DNA of 23,016 bases, taken from an uncultured Oscillospiraceae bacterium (GTDB taxonomy: Bacteria > Bacillota > Clostridia > Oscillospirales > Ruminococcaceae). Under the pieces are notes generated by a model that saw only the letters and a list, made by a program, of their open reading frames with translations, searched no databases and was not told where the DNA came from. Shown in pieces: positions 1-8,316 of the stretch. The number at the start of each line of letters is the position of its first letter. Within the stretch, counting starts at the first letter, position 1. A program made the position numbers and the translations under genes. The DNA is taken from assembly GCA_934454435.1 (NCBI GenBank), contig CAKSGA010000029.1, positions 1 to 23,016 on the forward strand, given 5' to 3'.

Positions 1-584
1 AGCTCATCGACACGATAGCGGAGTGCGGAAAGGTGACACGGCACTTCCATCTCCCGGTGCAGTCCGGCAGCAACAGGATACTGAAGCTGATGAACCGCAG
101 CTACACCCGGGAGCATTACCTGGAGCTCATAAACTACGCCAAGGAGCGTATCCCGGACGTTGCGCTGACGTCGGACATCATCGTTGGTTTCCCCGGGGAA
201 ACCTATGAGGATTTCCGGGAAACGCTGAGCCTTATACGTGAGGTGAAGTACGACTCGCTATTCACGTTCATCTACAGCCCCCGGAAGGGCACAAAGGCTG
301 CGGAAATGCCCGACCCCATCTCCCAGGAGGAAAAGGGAAAGTGGTTCCGTGAGCTGCTTGACGTGCAGGGCGAGATAGGCTGCTCTTCCTATCAAAGCTA
401 CATCGGCAGGACGCTTCGTGTCCTGTGCGAGGGACCCGGCAGGACACGTGACGGCTGTCTTACCGGAAAGAGCATACAGAATATAATAGTTGATTTTGAC
501 GGCGACAAATCGCTTATAGGCAGCTTTGTTGACGTAAAAATAACGGATGCGCTCAATTGGGCGCTCTTAGGCGAATTAGTATAA
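1..584 (+). CDS. miaB: tRNA (N6-isopentenyladenosine(37)-C2)-methylthiotransferase MiaB, C-terminal part
   Basis: Partial at the left edge: the frame is open from base 3, and GTG 33 is internal, not a start. MiaB is a radical-SAM enzyme that adds a methylthio group to i6A37 of tRNAs, after MiaA has added the isopentenyl group. Visible are the late radical-SAM core (HFHLPVQSGSNRILKLMNR, then SDIIVGFPGET, and FTFIYSPRKGT) and a C-terminal TRAM RNA-binding domain (from about YIGRTLRVLCEG to the end). The N-terminal UPF0004 domain and the CxxxCxxC cluster motif lie outside the window. It ends TAA at 582-584, 12 bases before the ricA-like gene, whose AAGGAG overlaps the stop. miaA lies downstream, so both steps of ms2i6A synthesis are in one cluster. 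Family identity is clear; MiaB rather than MtaB or RimO is favoured by the sequence and by the ymcA-mutS-mutL context. Confidence 0.93.
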   Translation, partial: LIDTIAECGKVTRHFHLPVQSGSNRILKLMNRSYTREHYLELINYAKERIPDVALTSDIIVGFPGETYEDFRETLSLIREVKYDSLFTFIYSPRKGTKAAEMPDPISQEEKGKWFRELLDVQGEIGCSSYQSYIGRTLRVLCEGPGRTRDGCLTGKSIQNIIVDFDGDKSLIGSFVDVKITDALNWALLGELV

Positions 585-596
585 AGGAGAATTACA

Positions 597-1013
597 ATGG
601 ACGCAATACAGGCAGTAAGAGAGCTCGGCAAGGCAATCCAGGAGGACGAGCGCTATATCGAATATGCAAAGGCAAAGAAAGCGAATGACGAGGACACTGA
701 GCTCCAGAACCTTATCGGCGAGTTCAACCTTATCCGTCAGAATGCCGCAATGGAGTACAACAAGCCCGAGGAGGAGCAGAACAAGGAGAAGCTACAGGAG
801 CTCAACGCCAGGATGCAGGAAGCCTATGAAAAGGTGATGACCAACGAGAACATGGCGCTCTTCACCGTAACAAAGCAGGGCATGGACGACCTCATGAGCC
901 AGGTGAACACCGTGCTGACCCTCACGCTCCAGGGCGCAGACCCCATGACCTGCCCCACCACCCAGAGCAGCGGCTGCACCGGAAGCTGTGCGACCTGCGG
1001 CGGCTGCGGCTGA
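597..1013 (+). CDS. ricA: YlbF/YmcA family protein, probable RicA, with Cys-rich C-terminal tail
   Basis: A 138-residue, mostly helical, charged protein matching the YlbF/YmcA family (about 140-150 residues). In B. subtilis RicA (YmcA), RicF (YlbF) and RicT (YaaT) form a complex that carries [4Fe-4S] clusters and acts with RNase Y in mRNA maturation. The last residues hold cysteines at 119, 127, 131, 134 and 137 (SSGCTGSCATCGGCG), consistent with cluster ligation. It starts at ATG 597 behind AAGGAG at 584-589. Its place between miaB and mutS matches ymcA in B. subtilis, where cotE also intervenes; cotE is absent here. Family membership is read from sequence; RicA rather than RicF rests on gene order. 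Confidence 0.8.
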   Translation: MDAIQAVRELGKAIQEDERYIEYAKAKKANDEDTELQNLIGEFNLIRQNAAMEYNKPEEEQNKEKLQELNARMQEAYEKVMTNENMALFTVTKQGMDDLMSQVNTVLTLTLQGADPMTCPTTQSSGCTGSCATCGGCG

Positions 1014-1053
1014 TACTCAGGCAATAGCGATTACTTTTACGGAGGTGCGGGAA

Positions 1054-3645
1054 ATGGCGCAGGAAACAGAAAAGCTGTCACCGATGCTCAGGCAGTATCT
1101 TGACATCAAGAAAAAGTACAGCGATTATATATTATTCTTCCGGCTGGGGGACTTCTATGAGATGTTCTTCGACGATGCAGAGAATGTGTCCCGGGAGCTG
1201 GAGCTTGCGCTGACCTCCCGTGCGGGCTCGCCGATGTGCGGCGTGCCGTACCACAGCTGCGAGATGTACATAAAGCGCCTGATAGACAAGGGCTACAAGG
1301 TCGCAATATGCGAGCAGCTCACCGACCCGGCAGCCTCCAAGGGCCTTGTGGAGCGTGACGTTATCCGCCTTGTGACCGCAGGAACGGTCATTGAAGCGAG
1401 CATGCTCAATGAGGACAGCAATAACTACATCGCCTGCATCTGCCCATCTGAGGACGGTAAGTCGGCGGCGCTGGTGTTTGCGGATATCTCCACGGGAGAG
1501 GTCCACGCATTCAGCAAGTCGGGGAAGAATCTGGAGCAGGAGATAATCTCCGAGCTGTCAAGGTTCAGCCCGGTGGAGATACTGATAAACCAGAAGTTCC
1601 TTGACATGAAAGAGGTGCATGCTTTCGTCCGGGACAGGCTGAAGCGCTGCCTTTGCGAAATGCTTGACGAGAGCAGCTTTGACGGTTCCGACATGAGCAT
1701 GATAACGAACCAGTTCGAGAACGGCGCCGACCTCGGCATTGCTGAGCTCCCGCTGGTAAGGAGCGCACTCTGTGCCATGTTCAGGTATTTCGGCGAGACC
1801 CAGAAAGCGACCGTGAAGCGCTTTGTAACGCTGACGGTGCATTCTGACGGCGAGTTCATGGGGCTCAACCTTACAACAAGAAGAAATCTGGAGCTCACTG
1901 AAACGCTCCGCACAAAGGAGAAGCGTGGCTCTCTTCTGTGGGTGCTTGACAAGACCGTCACCGCAATGGGACGCCGCAGGCTCAAGACCTGGCTGGAGCA
2001 GCCGCTTATCGACCCGGCGGCGATACTGAAACGCCTGGACGCCGTGGAAGCTCTCACAAAGGACGCAGCTTCGCTCTATGACATCACCGACGCACTGAAC
2101 GGCATATATGACCTTGAGCGGCTCATGACCAGGGTCATGTACAAGTCGGCGTCCCCGAGGGATATTTATGCGCTGGGTCAGACCTGTGCACGGCTCCCGG
2201 GCCTTAAAAAGTGCATTTCCCAGGTGAAGTCCCCGATGCTGGAGAAGCTGAATTCCCGGATAGATGAGCTCAGCGATGTTTCCGCCCTGGTGGCGAACGC
2301 TATAGTGGACGAGCCCCCGCTCACCATGAAGGACGGCGGTGTTATCAGGGACGGCTTCAACGAAGAGATAGACCGCCTGCGCAAGATAACCGGCGGCGGT
2401 AAGGACATACTTACTGAAATAGAAGAGCGTGAGCGTGCAGCTACCGGTATACGCACCCTTAAGGTCGGGTACAACCGTGTGTTCGGCTACTATATCGAAG
2501 TTTCAAAGGGACAGATAGACCAGGTGCCTGCGCATTACGTCCGCAAGCAGACCCTCACCACCGGCGAGCGTTACATAACTGACGAGCTGAAAAAGGTGGA
2601 GTCCGATATCCTCGGCGCCAACGACAAGATACTTGCGCTGGAGCAGGCGATATTCGGCGAGGTCAGGGACTTTATCGGGACACGCCTTGAAGCGGTGCAG
2701 GAGGCAGCGGCGGCGGTCGCAGCAGTGGACGTCCTGTGCAGCTATGCGCAGGTGTCGATAGAAAACGGCTATGTGAAGCCGGAGATAACTCTCGACAGCG
2801 TTATCGAGATACGTGACGGACGTCACCCGGTCGTGGAGAAAGTCCTGACCGACCACCCTTTCACCCCGAATGACGCTTACCTTGACACCAACGGCAGCCG
2901 CCTTATCATCATCACCGGTCCGAACATGTCCGGTAAATCCACCTTCATGCGGCAGACTGCGATAATCGTGCTGATGGCGCAGATAGGCTGCTTCGTACCG
3001 GCTGCGTATGCCAAGATAGGCGTTGTGGACAAGATCTTCACCCGTGTGGGTGCGTCCGACGACCTGACCTCAGGGCAGTCAACATTCATGGTGGAGATGA
3101 ACGAGGTCGCAGATATCCTGAAAAACGCCACGAAGAAGAGCCTTGTAATTCTCGATGAGATAGGCAGGGGAACGTCCACATTCGATGGTATTTCAATAGC
3201 GAAAGCGGTCGCAGAGTACATCAGCGGAAAGAATATCGGCTGCAAGACCCTGTTTGCGACCCATTATCACGAGCTCATCTCCATGGAAAAGGAGTACGAG
3301 GGGATACGCAATTTCAGCGTTGCGGCGGTGAAGCGTGGCGACGAGCTGAAATTCCTGCACAAGATATGCGAGGGCGGAACTGACGACAGCTACGGTATTG
3401 AAGTCGCAAAGCTGGCGGGGCTTCCGCAGAAGGTCATAAACCGTGCAAAGGAAGAGCTGAAAGACCTTGAAGTGCTTGGCAGACAGAAGCTGAGCGAAAC
3501 CATTGAAAAGTCCGCCGACCATCAGTTCAGCTTCAATGCGATAAACGAGCAGAACGCCATCGCAAAGCTGCGTGCGGCGGATATCAATACGATGTCCCCG
3601 ATGGACGCACTGATGTTCATTAAGGACATAAAGGACACATTATAA
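1054..3645 (+). CDS. mutS: DNA mismatch repair protein MutS
   Basis: An 863-residue MutS, normal in length. It finds mispaired bases and small loops in DNA and, as an ATP-driven clamp, recruits MutL. The N-terminal mismatch-reading domain has the Phe-x-Glu motif in GDFYEMF (F34, E36). The connector, lever and clamp domains follow. The ATPase domain has Walker A GPNMSGKST (622-630), then GASDDLTSGQSTFMVEM, Walker B VILDEIGRGTS and the ATHYHEL switch region. The start is ATG 1054 with GGAGGT at 1041-1046; the frame opens further upstream (ATG 988) but that would overlap the ricA-like gene. Tandem stops TAA and TAG close the gene. mutL follows 35 bases later, so the pair is very probably co-transcribed. 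Confidence 0.98.
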   Translation: MAQETEKLSPMLRQYLDIKKKYSDYILFFRLGDFYEMFFDDAENVSRELELALTSRAGSPMCGVPYHSCEMYIKRLIDKGYKVAICEQLTDPAASKGLVERDVIRLVTAGTVIEASMLNEDSNNYIACICPSEDGKSAALVFADISTGEVHAFSKSGKNLEQEIISELSRFSPVEILINQKFLDMKEVHAFVRDRLKRCLCEMLDESSFDGSDMSMITNQFENGADLGIAELPLVRSALCAMFRYFGETQKATVKRFVTLTVHSDGEFMGLNLTTRRNLELTETLRTKEKRGSLLWVLDKTVTAMGRRRLKTWLEQPLIDPAAILKRLDAVEALTKDAASLYDITDALNGIYDLERLMTRVMYKSASPRDIYALGQTCARLPGLKKCISQVKSPMLEKLNSRIDELSDVSALVANAIVDEPPLTMKDGGVIRDGFNEEIDRLRKITGGGKDILTEIEERERAATGIRTLKVGYNRVFGYYIEVSKGQIDQVPAHYVRKQTLTTGERYITDELKKVESDILGANDKILALEQAIFGEVRDFIGTRLEAVQEAAAAVAAVDVLCSYAQVSIENGYVKPEITLDSVIEIRDGRHPVVEKVLTDHPFTPNDAYLDTNGSRLIIITGPNMSGKSTFMRQTAIIVLMAQIGCFVPAAYAKIGVVDKIFTRVGASDDLTSGQSTFMVEMNEVADILKNATKKSLVILDEIGRGTSTFDGISIAKAVAEYISGKNIGCKTLFATHYHELISMEKEYEGIRNFSVAAVKRGDELKFLHKICEGGTDDSYGIEVAKLAGLPQKVINRAKEELKDLEVLGRQKLSETIEKSADHQFSFNAINEQNAIAKLRAADINTMSPMDALMFIKDIKDTL

Positions 3646-3680
3646 TAGCTGCCGGAAGTCCGGCTTAGACTGGAGCAATA

Positions 3681-5642
3681 ATGCCAAAGATAAACCTGCT
3701 GGATAAGAGCGTATACGAACTGATAGCCGCCGGAGAGGTCATAGAGCGTCCCTCTTCGGTGATAAAGGAGCTTGCGGAGAATTCCATAGACGCCGGTGCG
3801 ACCTCCATAACCGTGGAGATAAAGCGTGGCGGAATAGCGTATCTCCGTGTGACGGACGATGGCTGCGGCATAGCCTATGAGGACATCCCCACGGCGTTCA
3901 TGCGGCACGCTACCAGCAAGGTGTACACTCAGGACGACCTTGACAGCATAAACACGCTGGGCTTCCGGGGCGAGGCCCTGGCATCGGTGTGTGCGGTCAG
4001 CCGTGTGGAGCTTCTCACGAAGCAGCGCTGCGACAAGCTTGGAAGCCAGTACCGTATCGAGGGCGGCGAGCCGCTGGAGTACGACCGTGCAGGCTGCGCA
4101 GACGGCACGACCATCATAATACGTGACCTGTTCTTCAACACCCCTGCAAGGCTGAAGTTCCTGAAAAAAGACGTCACCGAGGGCAACTACTGTGCGTCGG
4201 TCATTGAAAAGCTGGCGCTGAGCCACCCGGGGATCTCTTTCAGGTTCATACGTGACGGCAGGCAGACCATGATGTCCAGCGGCGATGGAGAGTATTACAG
4301 CGCCGTTTATGCGGTGTTCGGCAAGCAGTTTGCTGCGGGGCTCATTCCGGTAGAGAACGTCTACCTGAACACGGCGGTGACCGGATTCGTGTCGTCCCCG
4401 CTGTTCACAAGGGCGAACCGTTCCATGCAGAATTTCTTCGTGAATGGCAGGAGCGTCCGGAGCCCCCTGTGCTGCGCTGCGCTGGAGGAAGCGTTCCGCA
4501 ACACCATCATGGTGGGGAAGTTCCCATCCTGCGTGCTCTGCGTGAATACCGACCCTGCCCAGGTGGATGCAAATATCCACCCCACCAAGACCGAGGTCCG
4601 CTTCACGAACGAGAAACAGGTTTTCGATGCCGTGTACTTTGCCGTGAAGAACGCCCTCATGGGCTATGACGAGAGCCGTGAGATAAAGCTCACGCCGGCG
4701 CCGGTGCAGAACGTCCGGCAGCCGGAGCGTGCGGTCAGGAATGAACCCCAGCGCACGGCTTCATCGGTGGTGGTCGAAGCTCCGCCTGCAACCATGCATA
4801 TCCCGTCCGGCAGGGACGCCGTTATTGTCCCCGAGGAAAGAAAGCCGGAGCCGGAGAAGTTCGCAGTCCGGCAGGAGCAGCCGTTCCGTATGAACGCCGA
4901 GCCCCAGAATGCCGAGCAGACCTTTATCCCGGAAATGGAGCCCGCAAAGAAGCCGGAGCCGAAAGAGACCCCGCTGTCGGAGCTCCCGGGCTTTGCATTC
5001 CTGAACGAGAGCTCCTTTGAAAAGAAGCCACAGCCCGAGCCGGACCCTGCCCGTGAAGTCCAGCAGGAAGCACCGGGGCAGCAGATACGTGTGGTCGGCG
5101 AGCTCTTCAAGACCTATATCGTCTGCGAAAGCGACGAGGGAATGATATTGATAGACAAGCACGCAGCGCACGAACGTGTTAATTTCGAGCGCCTGAAAGC
5201 GGGGTTCGACAGCTCCGCACAGATGCTGATACAGCCGGAGGAGGTGTTCCTTACTCCGGAAGAATACAACGGAATGTCAGAATATGCTGACCGCCTGGCG
5301 GCTGTGGGGATAATCATGGAGTTCAGCGATGGAAAGGCGAGGATAACCGGGCTGCCCCAGATGCTGGATAAAGTCCCGCCTGCCGAGGTCGCAGAGTGCA
5401 TAGCGAAGATAGTGGCGCAGGGCAACACGAACGCCGAGGGCGAGCTTTTTGACGACATGCTCCATACGGTGGCGTGCAAGGCGTCTATACGTGGGAACGA
5501 GGACAACGATATCCGGGAGCTCCAGGTGCTGGCGCAGGAGGTTTTTAACAATCCGGACATTCGTTATTGCCCGCATGGCAGACCTGTCCTGACGCAGATC
5601 TCAAAGAAGCAGATAGAACGCTATTTCGGGAGAGTTACCTGA
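3681..5642 (+). CDS. mutL: DNA mismatch repair endonuclease MutL
   Basis: A 653-residue MutL. The N-terminal GHKL ATPase shows AAGEVIERPSSVIKELAENS, DDGCGI, and GFRGEALASV with the HATSK lid. Residues about 335-475 form a Pro/Glu-rich linker. The C-terminal dimerisation domain carries all the nicking-endonuclease motifs: DKHAAHERVNFE (492-503, the DQHAxxExxxxE motif), ACKASIR (from 598), CPHGRP (630-635) and a terminal FGR. This is therefore the endonuclease type found in bacteria lacking Dam/MutH strand discrimination. MutS activates it to nick the new strand. The start is ATG 3681 with a weak GGAG upstream. miaA begins 23 bases after the stop. Confidence 0.98.
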   Translation: MPKINLLDKSVYELIAAGEVIERPSSVIKELAENSIDAGATSITVEIKRGGIAYLRVTDDGCGIAYEDIPTAFMRHATSKVYTQDDLDSINTLGFRGEALASVCAVSRVELLTKQRCDKLGSQYRIEGGEPLEYDRAGCADGTTIIIRDLFFNTPARLKFLKKDVTEGNYCASVIEKLALSHPGISFRFIRDGRQTMMSSGDGEYYSAVYAVFGKQFAAGLIPVENVYLNTAVTGFVSSPLFTRANRSMQNFFVNGRSVRSPLCCAALEEAFRNTIMVGKFPSCVLCVNTDPAQVDANIHPTKTEVRFTNEKQVFDAVYFAVKNALMGYDESREIKLTPAPVQNVRQPERAVRNEPQRTASSVVVEAPPATMHIPSGRDAVIVPEERKPEPEKFAVRQEQPFRMNAEPQNAEQTFIPEMEPAKKPEPKETPLSELPGFAFLNESSFEKKPQPEPDPAREVQQEAPGQQIRVVGELFKTYIVCESDEGMILIDKHAAHERVNFERLKAGFDSSAQMLIQPEEVFLTPEEYNGMSEYADRLAAVGIIMEFSDGKARITGLPQMLDKVPPAEVAECIAKIVAQGNTNAEGELFDDMLHTVACKASIRGNEDNDIRELQVLAQEVFNNPDIRYCPHGRPVLTQISKKQIERYFGRVT

Positions 5643-5665
5643 TGGCATAAGTTCCGGAGGTGCAC

Positions 5666-6595
5666 ATGAATACTATCATAGTGGTCAGCGGACCGACAGC
5701 TTCCGGAAAGACGGCGCTTGCGGTGGAGCTGGCGAAGAAATACGGCGGCGAGGTCATCTCCGCCGACAGCATGCAGATATATACCGACATGGACGTTGCG
5801 AGCGCCAAGGCAACTCCGGAGGAGCAGCAGGGCATACCCCATCACCTGATGGATTTCCTGGATCCTTCCGAGAGCTTTTCAGTAGCCGACTGGGTGAAGC
5901 TGGCGGGGGAGCGGGCGGAGGATATCCTGTCCCGGGGAAAGATACCGGTGATATGCGGCGGAACAGGGCTGTATATCTCTTCGTTCATTGATAACCTGAC
6001 GTTCGACGACTCCCGGTGCGACTATGCATTCCGGGACGAAATGCGCAGGTTCGCAGAGGAAAACGGTGCCGCAGCACTTCTTGAAAAGCTGCGTGAGGTG
6101 GATCCGGAAACTGCTGCGGAGCTCCACGAAAATAATGTTTCCAGGGTCATTCGTGCGCTGGAGGTCTACAGGACCACCGGGCACACGATCGCCGAAGCCA
6201 AGAGGGAGTCCCGGAATAACCCGTCACCCTACAGGTTCATTCTGCTGACCCTTGATTTTGAGGACCGTGAACAGCTCCACGAGCGCATAAACCGCCGTGT
6301 TGACATCATGCTTGCAAACGGCCTTGAGCAGGAGGCACGCCGCTGCTTTGAGCAGCCCGACCGTCCCACCGCAGCCCAGGCGATAGGCTGCAAGGAGCTC
6401 TACCCGTATTTCCGTGGGGAGAAAACCCTTGCGGAGTGCGTTGACATGCTGAAGCTGCGGACAAGGCAGTATGCGAAGCGTCAGCTGACATGGTTCCGGC
6501 GGGACAGTCGCTTTCACAGGATAATAGTCAGATACGGCGACGGACTTGTGGAAGTCACCCGAATGGCGTCGGAGATTATCGATCAGGAGCTTTGA
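5666..6595 (+). CDS. miaA: tRNA dimethylallyltransferase MiaA
   Basis: A 309-residue enzyme that transfers the dimethylallyl group of DMAPP to N6 of A37 in tRNAs reading UNN codons, giving the substrate of MiaB at the other end of this cluster. The sequence shows the P-loop GPTASGKT (9-16), ISADSMQIYTDMDVASAK, GIPHHLMDFLDP, GGTGLYISSF, AAQAIGCKEL and the C-terminal TRQYAKRQLTWFRRD. I chose ATG 5666 because GGAGG sits at 5656-5660; the in-frame GTG at 5660 overlaps that site. miaA-hfq adjacency is very widespread in bacteria, but here a terminator and a new promoter separate them. Confidence 0.97.
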   Translation: MNTIIVVSGPTASGKTALAVELAKKYGGEVISADSMQIYTDMDVASAKATPEEQQGIPHHLMDFLDPSESFSVADWVKLAGERAEDILSRGKIPVICGGTGLYISSFIDNLTFDDSRCDYAFRDEMRRFAEENGAAALLEKLREVDPETAAELHENNVSRVIRALEVYRTTGHTIAEAKRESRNNPSPYRFILLTLDFEDREQLHERINRRVDIMLANGLEQEARRCFEQPDRPTAAQAIGCKELYPYFRGEKTLAECVDMLKLRTRQYAKRQLTWFRRDSRFHRIIVRYGDGLVEVTRMASEIIDQEL

Positions 6596-6642
6596 AACAC
6601 TTAAACAACCAATATATGTAAACTGATACAATTTCATGCTCT

Positions 6643-6681
6643 AAAATTCAGAAAAAGATAAAACTTTTTCTGAATTTTTTT
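6643..6681 (+). terminator. Rho-independent terminator after miaA
   Basis: An AT-rich hairpin with arms 6643-6657 and 6664-6678, all 15 bases complementary, and a 6-base loop (ATAAAA). The descending arm runs straight into a T tract up to 6681, with more T-rich sequence beyond. It separates the miaB-miaA operon from hfq. Confidence 0.88.
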
Positions 6682-6721
6682 AATTTTTCTTAAAAAAATT
6701 ATAGCTTTTTTTGAAAAAGTA

Positions 6722-6730
6722 TGTTATACT
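6722..6730 (+). promoter_or_regulatory. Extended -10 promoter for hfq
   Basis: TG at 6722-6723 followed by TATACT at 6725-6730 makes an extended -10 element. No good -35 lies 17 bases upstream. TTGAAA at 6711-6716 is too close for this -10 but would stand 18 bases from TATATA (6735-6740), an alternative. A start near 6737 would give a leader of about 115 bases before hfq. Confidence 0.6.
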
Positions 6731-6739
6731 AGACTATAT

Positions 6740-6813
6740 AGGAATACTATGCAGTCATGCAGCACATGTGTGAATTATATGGTGTTCCTGCAGGGGTACA
6801 GGGGAAAACCCTG
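6740..6813 (+). promoter_or_regulatory. Structured 5' leader of hfq
   Basis: Bases 6740-6750 pair with 6779-6789 in an 11-base helix with two G-U pairs. It encloses two small self-complementary elements, TGCAGTCATGCA and CACATGTG. A second hairpin, CAGGG-GAAAA-CCCTG, lies at 6799-6813. The pairing is read directly from sequence; a regulatory function, such as Hfq or sRNA control of hfq translation, is inference. It matches no riboswitch class I recognise. Confidence 0.4.
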
Positions 6814-6850
6814 GCGTATTGAATTGCAGAGAGAGAAAAGGTGATTTAGT

Positions 6851-7096
6851 ATGGCAAAAGACATTAATTTACAGGACGTGTTCCTTAACCAGGCAAGAAA
6901 GGACAAGATCCCGGTAACGATATATATTACCAACGGATTTCAGTTCAAGGGTGTGGTAAAGGGTTTTGACAATTACACGGTGATACTGGATACGGACGGC
7001 AAGCAGAACCTTATCTATAAGCATGCCATTTCCACCATCACCCCGCTGAAGCCCATCTCAATTCTTGACGCCTACGAAAAGGCTGAAGAAGAGTAA
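6851..7096 (+). CDS. hfq: RNA chaperone Hfq
   Basis: An 81-residue Hfq. It forms a hexameric Sm-like ring that binds U-rich and A-rich RNA. The Sm1 region (about 20-46, including [17 protein letters not shown]) and the Sm2 signature YKHAIS (56-61) are intact. The C-terminal tail is short and acidic (DAYEKAEEE), as in Firmicutes and unlike the long enteric tail. The start is ATG 6851 with AAAGGTG upstream. Its stop codon shares a base with the next start (TAATG, 7094-7098), so translation of the next gene is probably coupled to it. It is read from its own promoter. Confidence 0.97.
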   Translation: MAKDINLQDVFLNQARKDKIPVTIYITNGFQFKGVVKGFDNYTVILDTDGKQNLIYKHAISTITPLKPISILDAYEKAEEE

Positions 7097-8316
7097 TGGA
7101 ATCCCGTTGGACGTCTATCATAATTATCGTGCTGTCACTGTTCGTGTTCGTGTTCTTTATCGGTCAGGTCTTTTTTGCTGACGGCGGTAAGGTAGTGACC
7201 GAAACGGCGTATACATACAGCATGACTGAGGACGTTCCGTTCGAGGGCGTGTTCCTCCGGGACGAAACCGTGGTGTACAGCCCCGGAAGCGGCGTTCTCG
7301 ATTATGAGCATTCTGACGGCTCAAAGGTGGGAAAAAGCTCCGTTATCGCCCGCAGATACCGCAGTGAAGCGGATATCGAACGCAGGCGTGAGATCGAAAA
7401 GATCAGCGAGGAGATAGACGTGCTGACCGATGCGCAGAAGCTCGCAGGCACCGATAATAACCAGCTTGAGAACATATCAAGCCAGATAAACGAGCGTCAT
7501 TCAATGATACTTGAGAGCCTGATAAGCGGCGACTACGCTGCGGCGCAGGATCAGGAAACCGCAATGCTCGGCGTGCTTTCCAAGCGTGAGATCTCCAGGG
7601 GGGATGTCAGTGGATACGATGGCAGGATCGCCGTGCTGAGAAGCCGCTCCGCAGAGCTTCAGTCGATGCTTTCGGGTGAAGTGACGGAGATATATGCGGA
7701 CAACACGGGATATTTCGTCAGCAGCGTTGACGGGTATGAGGGCAAGCTGCAGATGTCAGACTCCGGCAGCATCACCGCTGACCAGATCGATGACGTGATA
7801 GCCAAGCCTGACCTCGGCAAGAGCTACGGCGCCGTGGGCAAGCTCATAGCGGATTACCGGTGGAGAGTTGCAGCCGTGATAAAGAGCGAGCAGCTTTTCG
7901 GCTGCTACGAGGGAAGCACGGTTACTCTGAGAGTGCGCAGCGACCCTACGCCGATCGAAGCAGAGATAGTGTCCATCACAGACAGCGGCAGAGGGGACGG
8001 GACTTCGGTCTACGTTTTTGAGTGCGATACGCTTACATCGTCTGTTGCTTCCGGCAGGACGGCGCAGTTCAAATACATCGTGAACAGCTACGGCGGGCTG
8101 AGAGTGTCAAGAAGCGCACTGCGGTTCAATGAGGACCAGGAGCGTGGCGTGTTCGTTGTAGTCAGCGGCAAGCTGGTGTTCAAGAAGATCAACGTTGAGT
8201 ACTGGGGCGATGATTACCTGATCTGCACCCAGGAAGAGGACGGCGACTATCTGAAGCTGTATGACAAAATAGTAACAGAAGGCAAGGATTTGTATGAAGG
8301 AAAAGTTGTTGAGTAA
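7096..8316 (+). CDS. Membrane-anchored HlyD-like (membrane-fusion-protein fold) protein
   Basis: 406 residues. One N-terminal membrane helix (about 7-27) leaves the rest outside. The architecture fits HlyD/MFP adaptors: a half lipoyl-like motif (about 45-90, VFLRDETVVYSPGSGVL), a helical hairpin rich in Glu, Arg and Lys (about 90-195), the second lipoyl half (about 196-220, DNTGYFVSSVDGYEG), a beta-barrel-like part (about 255-330) and a C-terminal domain. No transporter gene is adjacent. It overlaps hfq by one base and yggS by 23, so it sits inside an operon leading into sepF and divIVA. That suggests a division or envelope role, which is inference. I know no characterised member; similar proteins occur beside yggS-sepF in Clostridia (recalled, not searched). 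Confidence 0.7.
   Translation: MESRWTSIIIIVLSLFVFVFFIGQVFFADGGKVVTETAYTYSMTEDVPFEGVFLRDETVVYSPGSGVLDYEHSDGSKVGKSSVIARRYRSEADIERRREIEKISEEIDVLTDAQKLAGTDNNQLENISSQINERHSMILESLISGDYAAAQDQETAMLGVLSKREISRGDVSGYDGRIAVLRSRSAELQSMLSGEVTEIYADNTGYFVSSVDGYEGKLQMSDSGSITADQIDDVIAKPDLGKSYGAVGKLIADYRWRVAAVIKSEQLFGCYEGSTVTLRVRSDPTPIEAEIVSITDSGRGDGTSVYVFECDTLTSSVASGRTAQFKYIVNSYGGLRVSRSALRFNEDQERGVFVVVSGKLVFKKINVEYWGDDYLICTQEEDGDYLKLYDKIVTEGKDLYEGKVVE

Noticed and set aside
988..1053. Upstream start for mutS at ATG 988
   Set aside because: It overlaps the end of the ricA-like gene, and ATG 1054 has a strong GGAGGT and matches the known MutS N-terminus.
3651..3664. Hairpin GCCGG-AAGT-CCGGC between mutS and mutL as a terminator
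   Set aside because: Short stem without a T tract; the genes are 35 bases apart and most likely co-transcribed.
3522..4580. 352-codon open frame on the minus strand opposite mutS/mutL
   Set aside because: It lies antisense to intact mutL, has no recognisable motif and is His/Arg/Val-rich as expected of a shadow frame in GC-rich coding DNA.
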